From contig NC_044919.1 of NCBI RefSeq assembly GCF_003576645.1, positions 19,656,753 to 19,720,752 on the forward strand: DNA of 64,000 bases, given 5' to 3'. Source of the DNA: Ipomoea triloba. Taxonomy: Eukaryota > Streptophyta > Magnoliopsida > Solanales > Convolvulaceae. The notes beneath the pieces are model-generated. The model was not told where the DNA came from, made no database searches, and was given only the letters and a program-made list of their open reading frames with translations. This document shows positions 57,048-64,000 of this stretch, in pieces. Made by a program: the position numbers and the translations under genes. How positions within the stretch are numbered: the stretch's first letter is position 1; every line of letters starts with the position of its first letter.

Positions 57048-57337
57048 TCTAGACTTATTATTTGTTGTTATTAGGTCTAATATCTTGCCCATCTTGCCAC
57101 AACGTGAAGTAGTTTATAACAATGTATTTTAGTCTAGACTTATTGTTTGTTGATAATCTTTTTTAGTTTTATTAGGTCTAATATCTTGCCCATCATGCCA
57201 CAACGAGTTTATAACAATGTACAACTCCTAGGAAAAATGAAACACAAAGAGCCAATATTGCCTCCACTGAGACTCGAACCCACCCCCTCCCATGTTGGGT
57301 TGCAACTGTGTGTCACTAGACCACAAGGCATTTGGCA
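57043..57337 (-). mobile_element. tRNA-derived SINE with duplicated 3' body
   Basis: Minus strand: A box TGGTCTAGTGA (57323-57313) and B box GGTTCGAGTCT (57280-57270), 33 bp apart, as in tRNA-derived plant SINEs. The downstream body (GTTGTGGCATGATGGGCAAG, ATATTAGACCTAATA) is present twice (57220-57127 and 57126-57043). No cloverleaf tRNA is supported. Confidence 0.6.
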
Positions 57338-58399
57338 ATGTTTATTTGATGGTTTTACTATTATTGCATATGTATATATTTAACGTTTAATACATATATA
57401 TAGATGGTGTAATGATTTTCCCTTATTGTCTATTTATTATTTTATTTTCTTGCCTTATATGGTAGTATCTTTTTATAATTTAATCATACATGAAAAGTGT
57501 AAGTACGGAAGTTTATATTTAAATAATAAGATATTGCTAATCCTAGTATACATTATAACCTTTATTCTCCAATCCTACGTTATATGTAAATGTGATGTAT
57601 AATTATTAGTATTTATATATATGGAAATGATTTTATTTTTAATAGATTTATGTAATACGTTATAAAACTTAATACTGGCATGCTAGGATTATTTCTCTTC
57701 TTTTTATATATAATTGTATGTATGTCATAAATATTTTATTATTATTAATATTTCTATTTAATTGTATGACCGCTACTTGATAAAACCATCCTGATTATCT
57801 TCTTAAGTACCCATGGTTGTTGCTTTCTTCTTTGGGTTCCTTATCAGTCTCTGTATGCCATTCTCCCCTTTCGCCTATAATTGTCTCTCTTGCCCTTGCC
57901 TTAACTCAGTCACCATCCGGCACCATCCTCTCTCTCGTCGATTTTTTTCACCGGCGACCTTGTTCTTGTACAATTGACATCGCCTTTCCGTTCGGGTTTT
58001 TTTTTCCGGCGACCTTTAAAATCATTCTGTCGTCAAAACTGGAGACGAAGCTCCTGCTATCTCAACGTCAAAAGTTGATGGCGGTGGTGACGATGGTGGA
58101 CGACAGTGGTTAACGACGTACAACACCACGGTGACCTCTTCTTTCGGTGGTGGTTTTTGTCGTGGATTGTTTTTAACGATGACGAGCGTCGTTGGTGATG
58201 AAAGATGATAGATTTTTTGAACTGCTGCAATCCTGGTGATTATGTTTGGTATATTTATAATAAATATATTGATAATGATGTTCTGTTCATGCTGAAATGG
58301 ATGATAAGGCTTGAATATTGTAATAATTAATAAATAGTTATAATAGAAAGATGATGAGAGTGTTTTTGTTTCTCTCTTTAGTTTATATAGGGTTCCGTT
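57338..58399. other. AT-rich spacer and region upstream of the LINE
   Basis: AT-rich with no motif to about 57780, then a C/T-rich stretch to 58240 that resembles an untranslated leader. An open frame at 57817-58113 has no recognisable domain. Possibly the 5' UTR of the LINE. Confidence 0.4.
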
Positions 58400-58512
58400 T
58401 CCCCTACTAGGTTTTCCTAGGGTTTTCCTTCCGTTGTTTCTTCCGGTCGTATTCGTTGGATTTTTTCGTTGTTTATCAATGTTTTCTGTGTTTGTTGTTC
58501 CCCTCTTTCTGC

Positions 58513-59549
58513 ATGGCGTCTACATCGAATGATAATGGCATTGGGAGGTTGATGGCCCGTTGGGCAGACATGGCGCTGGAGGTTGACTCTGAAGAGTTTG
58601 AGCCCATTGGTGTTGATGATGGCGCTACACAGGTTGGAGTTGAGGAAACGTGGGTGACAGTCGGTCGTTTCCTGACTGCAAAGTTGGTGAAGGTTGAGTT
58701 CATGAAGCAAGTGATGGCCTCGATGTGGTAGCTGGTAAAGGGCGTTCAAGTCACAGAGATTCAGCCGAATTTGTTCCTGTTTGTCTTTTATCACGAGTTA
58801 GATATGCATCGGGTTTTGGAGGAGGGACCATAGTCCTTTGAAAACAATATCTAGTCTGTCGACCGGTGCGCGATGGTGTGCTTCCAGCTCAGGTGATTCT
58901 TGATTCGGTAGACATGTGGGTGCAGGTGCATGACTTACTGCTAGGGTACACTTCTGATATGGTACAAGATCAGGTTGGAAATTTTATTGGAACTTTTGTG
59001 CGTTGCGATGACAGATTTGTTGGTGTGCCGTGGAGACCCTTTTATAGGATCCGCATCTCAATCCCGGTAGCCCGACCATTACGTCATTGGATGAAACTGG
59101 TTAAGAGGGGCAAAACAACATGTTGGGTTCCGTTCAAATATGAGAGATTGCACATGTACTGTTTCTGTTCTGGTTTAATAGGGCACTCATATATGTTTTG
59201 TATTAAAGCTAGGGATTCCCTTTTCCTGGTGGAAAGATACTTATTTGGTCTGGAGCTCAGAGCTGGAGGAGGCCATAGTCCTAGGGCGGTGGGGGAGCAC
59301 TGGTTAGTACCACTAGAAGGGCCTTCAAAGGCTACGGTGGTTGTTGCGAATCAGGTTGCTGAGCAGACTATTTCGAATGGGGTTGCAGTTGCTGATGAGC
59401 GTGGTAGTGAGGTGGCAGTGCATGCGGTCTCGAAATGGAGGCGGGAGGGGTTAGGAGGTGGTGGTCACAAGCGTAATGGAGGAGGCAGTAGTGATGTTCT
59501 CATGATTGACATTCCAGAAAACTTGTCTATGGAGAGTTCTGGTTCCTAG
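58513..59549 (+). pseudogene. LINE ORF1 (DUF4283 plus zinc knuckle)
   Basis: Begins MASTSNDNGIGRLMARWADM, then TWVTVGRFLTAKLVK and VKGVQVTEIQPNLFLFVFYH, the DUF4283-type RNA-binding domain of plant LINEs. After stops at 58729 (TAG) and near 58831 and a frameshift before 58866 it continues DSVDMWVQVHDLLLGYTSDM, YRIRISIPVARPLRHWMKL and the knuckle YERLHMYCFCSGLIGHSYMF (CX2C part altered), followed by a Gly-rich tail. The protein would coat the LINE RNA. Non-functional. Confidence 0.85.
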
Positions 59550-59563
59550 GCCCGCCCGTCATC

Positions 59564-61156
59564 ATGAGTACCATCAACTGGAACTGTCGTGGCTTGGGCG
59601 ATCCACGCACAGTTCGCGAAATTGTGGACCTTGTGTCCTATAAGAAGCCTGAGTTCCTTTACCTTATGGAAACCAAGGTGGGCGGGTACACGCTGAGCGT
59701 CTCCGGGTTAAGCTTGGTTTTGAGGGACTGTTCTATGTTGACTTTGTAGGGTTGAGTTGGGGCCTGGCCCTACTGTGGAGGAAGAATTGTACTGCCAGGT
59801 TGTTGAGTTATTCAAGAAACCATATTAATGTGGAAGTGAATATGTTGTGTTCACCGTGTTGGTGTATGACGTGCTTTTATGAATTTCCAGTGTGGGAGGA
59901 TGAAGAATTCCTAGGACTTGCTTAGGTCGTTGTCCAATAGGTCCACGTTACCGTGGGTGGTCCTAGGTGACTTTAATGACCTTTTATATTAGTCTGAGAA
60001 GAGTGGAGGCAACCCACACCCTGATAGTCTTCCTCTGGGGTTTTGGGAGGCTGTGGATGATTGTAGGCTGGCTCAGCTTCCTATGCGAGGCTATTAGTAT
60101 ACTTGGGAGAGAGGGAAGGGTACTACAGGTTGGCTGGGGGAGAGGTTAGACAAAGTTTTGGCCACCACTAGCTGGTGCAATTTGCGTCCTGAAGCCTATG
60201 TGGAGAATGTATTGACTCGTACCTCGGACCATTCGACTATCTTTTAGTGTGTTAATCCGGCTGCACATCAGCGATATGGGGCTTTTGGGCCTTCAGGTTT
60301 GAGATGGCATGACTTCTCAATGAGTTGTGTAGAAGGGTAGTGGAGGATGCTTGGAAGGATAGGATGGGTGGAGGGCTCCTTAACTGTTTGCATTTTTGTG
60401 GGGAGAAGCTACGGAGGTGGGGTGGAGGTCACTTTCATAAGTTTGGAGAGCGGATTAGGGCTCTTCGCAAGATTCAATTGACCTTACGTAGGCGCAGGGA
60501 TCAGGCCGCCTTGGCTGTGTTCCAGTGCTTAGAGGATCAGTTCACCCGCCTTGTAGCACAGGAGGATGCTTTCTGGAAGTAGCGAGCTAAGCAGCATTGG
60601 CTGAGGGGAGCTGATGCAAACACACGTTTTTATCACATGTATGCCTCAGCCCGTAAGAAGAAAAATACTTTGTCTAGACTTAAGAATAATGTTGGGGTGT
60701 GGGTGGAGGGACAAGCTATGATGCTTGTTGTTGTGGCTTATTTTTAAAATATTTTCCAGTCTGGTGGTTCCGCCACTACGAAGTCTTTTTTTAGCTCTAT
60801 CGCACCCCGTGTCTCGTAGAGTGACAATGACCTTTTACTGCGGCCTTTTTAGTGTGAAGAGGTTAAAGCAGCCTTGTTCTCTATGTTCCATGATAAAGCT
60901 CCTAGGTCTGATGGGATGAACTCGGGGTTTTATCAGCATTATTGGGATGTAGTTGGGGAGGATGTGTCGGCCTTTGTGATTAACTATCTTAACTCATGTT
61001 CTTTTCCTGATGAGTTGAATGATACTACCGTGGTGTTGATCCCGAAAAAGAGTGTCCCAAAGTCTGTTTCTAATCTAAGGCCTATTGCATTGTGTAATGT
61101 TGTCTATTAGGTCATGGCTAAAGTTTTGGCTAATTGGATGAAGCACTTGTTGGGCG
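59564..61156 (+). pseudogene. LINE ORF2: endonuclease and start of reverse transcriptase
   Basis: Starts MSTINWNCRGLGDPRTVREI, the N-terminus of the APE-type endonuclease; catalytic Glu in YLMETKVGG. Later pieces in several frames: LPWVVLGDFNDLLY (Asp and Asn of the nuclease), RLDKVLATTSWC, TRTSDHSTIF (SDH). Then the linker RAKQHWLRGADANTRFYHMY and RT beginning KAPRSDGMNSGFYQHYWDVV, ELNDTTVVLIPKK, NLRPIALCNVVY. C2 cuts it before the polymerase active site. Several stops are TAG where CAG is expected (e.g. before RAKQHW). Confidence 0.88.
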
Positions 61157-61537
61157 TGTTAGAATAAAATATACAGTCATAACAATACTGTAATGATTTA
61201 ACCTGATAGTAAAATATACAATCATAATAATACTGTAATGATTTAACCTGATAGCGGAAGCCATAGGATCGAGCATCTCCAGCCATAGTTGTTCCATTGC
61301 TTGAAATTTAGGTTAAGATGTTTTGTCTACCACTTATCTCCTAGGGAACTAGATGGTGTAGTATATGACCTTAACCAGGAGCAGTGGGAGGACCATGCAT
61401 ATATATAGCCTACATGCCATCATTATAGGCTAAGTAACGATTTCCGTTACTTCTGTTTCAAACCACAATAACATAATGATCATAAATGGTCTATTAAACT
61501 TGCACCACTAAATAGTGCCATAATGGAAAATGTTACA
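61157..61537 (-). repeat. C2 3' LTR
   Basis: 381 bp. Plus-strand reading TGTTAGAATA to AATGTTACA. TATA-like TATATATATG on the minus strand near 61398-61407. Near its end is a 45-bp tandem duplication. The left flank is GGGCG (61152-61156). Confidence 0.72.
61165..61254. repeat. 45-bp tandem duplication in the C2 LTR
   Basis: Two copies of TAAAATATACA.TCATAA plus .AATACTGTAATGATTTAACC and TGATAG, differing at two positions. Confidence 0.92.
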
Positions 61538-61548
61538 TTCTCCCACTT
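61538..61548 (-). other. C2 polypurine tract
   Basis: Minus-strand AAGTGGGAGAA immediately precedes the LTR, matching the usual copia tract. Confidence 0.75.
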
Positions 61549-63195
61549 GGTGCAAGTATTCACTCAAAGAAGCAAAAAGAAACATGAACCATAGAGATAG
61601 TTCCTCGTAAGGTGAGTAGTATCCTCTTATGATTACAATGTAAATTTATTCTCTAAGTACCTTATGTGGTATAAAACTTTAATGAATAAACCTTATGTTC
61701 ATTATTGATTGTAATTAGTTATCAAAAAACTAATTACTGCCACAATGGCTAAATTTGGCCTAATAAACTCACACCGCCTCATTTGTACACTATTAATGGA
61801 AATAATTTTCCATTTGGTGCAAGCATTGGCACAACCTTCATTTAAAATCAAAAACATGAATCATAGTGGTATGTCCTCTAAATTAAAGTGTGAGTAATAC
61901 CAACGATGCATCACATGCATTTGATTTCAAACTCAGGTTCTTTATGAATAAACCCTACGTTTATTCTTGGTCCAATCTAGAGGATGTTTCTTAAATAAAT
62001 ATGCGCATAACCATATGAGAAACCATCCATATTACATAGAAGTGATAAAATGTATGTACGTACAATATATAGTCACATAATTAGTTCCATGTATCATGTA
62101 TGATCCTTAAAATTCTTATAAGCATGCCTTAAGTAAGGATTCGAAACTATTAGCAAAATGCTAATATTTAACATGACCAACTCCTTATCTTTAATACTAT
62201 CTATGATGGCTAAGTTTTCGGAGTTGACACGTCTGCCACTCCATTTTCATTAATCTTAGCCAAAGACAGTATTTGAGTAGTCCATATTCCAATGGCTTTA
62301 AATGACAAAATAATAAGTCTAAGCCCACAATGGAACTTTAAACATACACCTTATAAATAATCTCCAAAATAAAAAGGAAAAACCCAACTTTTATGCCATA
62401 GAGCAATAACGAGGATTTATTTATGTAACTTTATGAAACAACACAAATGTTGTATCAATATAATTAAAAATCCTCAATATGAATCAATCTCATGAGCCTT
62501 TGCTTGCTTTATGCCTCTCAACATTGAATTTATGAGCCTTTTCAAAACTTAATGACCCAGGATCAATTTGATGAGACGAAAAACTCCAATAAATGCTTAA
62601 AGAATTTAACTCGTGATAGTACACCATAAGCTTCATGCCATTGTTAAAGTAAAAAATTATTAGTGTTGTTACAACATTTTCATAAATATGTTGCACAACT
62701 TGTAGTTCAAACAATTTGAACTTATTTATAATTAACAAGGCAAGGTGTCTTATCCTTGAAGTGAAACAATCTTGAAATGGGATATCTTAATGATCAAATG
62801 ACCACTCCCATTAGTCAAGTCATTACTCCCACTGATCAAGTCATTCTTAAGCATTATATAAATGATATACATACATACTAACGATCCTCATGTCCAACTA
62901 ATTTTAACAAAGAATAAAGAATAAGATTCCCCACCATAGTTGGACATACCAAATATGTACATGTGACATACACAATTTTCAACTATTTGAACAAATTAAA
63001 TTGCTCTAGTTGAAATTTGGCTAGATATGTACACTTCCAATATAAGGATCCAAAAGTATATCATATAAAATTCATGTGTTGCCAATGCAACCATGCCTCA
63101 TAGAATTATAACCGACCTTAAGTTATAAATTCTAAAAAGAATGATATGATAAAATTTTATCTTGATCATCAATTTAACCAGAAGAATCTAGTGAC
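61549..63195 (-). other. C2 3' non-coding region
   Basis: No coding sequence. 61732-61900 resembles 61488-61640 (LTR end, PPT and beyond; e.g. TTTGGTGCAAGCATTGGCAC against CTTGGTGCAAGTATTCAC), so an older partial duplication is likely. TCAAGTCATTACTCCCA-type words repeat near 62780-62850. Confidence 0.55.
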
Positions 63196-63976
63196 ATAAA
63201 ACTTGCCTGTAGGCTAAAGTTTTATTCAATTAGACTCAACTGAGATTGACAATCAAATAGAAGATTCTAGTGACATAAAACTTGCATGTGGGCTAAAGTT
63301 TTATTCAATTAGACTCAACTAAAAATTTATGATAAAATTATTATCAAAATGATAGAAGAATCTAGTGACATAAAACTTGCTTGTGGGCTAAAGTTTTATT
63401 CAATTAGATTCATCTATAAGCTTATGATAAAACTATCAAATCATGTTCCTTTTCTCAATCCCTGTGGGTAAATTAAGATATATGATTTGATCTTTTATCC
63501 TGACTATTTACATAAGCTATGATAAAATCTACCGATAGGAATTTATTATAGTTTATGTAATTAGTCACAAAGTGATCAAAAATTTCAGTTATGAAATTGT
63601 ATCGATCATTTGATATATGTACATTAAAGAATATTAATGTGTCAAGCTATTAATCTAATTTCTTTTTAATGCATAAAAAATACACACAAAAGAAACTACA
63701 CTAATACCATCATGTGGATAAAGCTCATGAATAATATTCTTTGAATATGTACATATATCAAAACATTATGATAGAAAATGACAATTCTCAATTTATATCA
63801 TAACCATATAATAAATAAATTGACTTTCCTATCTGTAATGATAAAAACTCACTAAAACTATATTCTGAGACATAATTGCCTGTGGGCTAAATTACGATCA
63901 TATATAGTTTGGTGTTTTTACCCTAATTAATCATATGAATATAACAAAATTGCCTGTGGGCTAAATTTCATTATAT
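63196..63976 (-). repeat. Hairpin repeats with conserved GCCTGTGGGCTA loop
   Basis: Loops at 63205-63216, 63284-63295, 63379-63390, 63878-63889 and 63952-63963 (GCCTGTGGGCTA and variants). The first three have perfect 9-bp stems ATAAAACTT/AAGTTTTAT and lie in 80-95-bp repeats sharing GAATCTAGTGACATAAAACT. The last two have different stems. Confidence 0.85.
63505..63570. repeat. Long imperfect hairpin in C2
   Basis: GACTATTTACATAAGCTAT and ATAAA pair with TTTAT, ATAGTTTATGTAATTAGTC around the loop CTACCGATAGG. It extends about 25 bp per arm with a few unpaired bases. Confidence 0.7.
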
Positions 63977-64000
63977 CATATAATTAATTACAACCAATAC

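Larger units (their letters stand above)
58400..61156 (+). mobile_element. L1-type LINE, interrupted by C2
   Basis: ORF1 and ORF2 in the order of plant L1 LINEs. Sequence is lost at 61157, inside the RT domain, where the C2 LTR begins; the 3' part, if present, is beyond the window. The left boundary is approximate. Confidence 0.88.
61157..64000 (-). mobile_element. C2: Ty1/copia-type element inserted in the LINE (3' end only)
   Basis: The minus-strand 3' LTR and PPT are followed by more than 2.4 kb of non-coding sequence rich in hairpins, continuing past the window. No coding region is reached. The copia call rests on the TGTTA..TAACA termini, the short LTR and the AAGTGGGAGAA PPT. Confidence 0.7.

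Noticed and set aside
57270..57323. A tRNA gene on the minus strand
   Set aside because: A and B boxes are present but no cloverleaf or acceptor stem can be drawn; a SINE head explains it better.

Overview
This is plant nuclear DNA, most likely from a flowering plant (probably a eudicot). It is AT-rich and gene-poor. Nearly every interpretable stretch belongs to a transposable element of a plant-specific type: Ty1/copia and Ty3/gypsy LTR retrotransposons, a CACTA DNA transposon, an L1-type LINE, tRNA-derived SINEs and a MITE. A piece of plastid rpoB sits inside the CACTA element. I see no intact host gene, rRNA, genuine tRNA gene or CRISPR array. All assignments come from reading the sequence by eye.

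Layout. 1-1865 is the downstream part of a gypsy-type LTR (E0), followed by fragments of other gypsy families (1866-3310) and AT-rich simple sequence. 3617-29157 is one old copia element (C1) on the minus strand. It is split by two later gypsy-type elements: E1 (5143-16566, plus strand, ACATA target duplication) and E2 (17944-27273, minus strand). E1 is itself interrupted in gag by a 3.26-kb solo LTR (A, 8234-11497) and by a SINE. From 29158 to 53667 lies E4, a pol-less Athila-related element on the minus strand. It is split by E3 (31290-48340, minus strand, CCCAC target duplication), a full Athila-type element with gag, protease, RT, RNase H and integrase. E3 carries solo LTR B (32370-35639, GTGAG duplication) in its 3' LTR and a CACTA transposon (42376-46297, AAA duplication) in gag. 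53668-54720 is a decayed chromovirus pol fragment. 54721-58400 is mostly unassigned, with one SINE. A LINE (58400-61156) is interrupted by a second copia element, C2 (61157-64000, running off the window).

How the pieces work together. Only E3 has a complete replication gene set, and it is broken by frameshifts and a mutated protease motif. E1, E2 and E4 have LTRs and priming or polypurine sites but no polymerase, so any past mobility must have depended on relatives. E1 and E4 instead carry accessory proteins of the kind found in plant retroelements (putative plant transposon protein and Athila ORF-1 types).

The most unusual signals are: (1) a small protein encoded inside the solo-LTR family, conserved between two diverged copies with an excess of silent changes; (2) a stem-loop near the 3' end of four different LTR families, with compensatory base changes and fixed flanks; (3) at least five hairpins in C2 with a near-invariant 12-nt loop but different stems; (4) an eight-base-pair GNRA-capped hairpin just upstream of the polypurine tract in E1 and E2.
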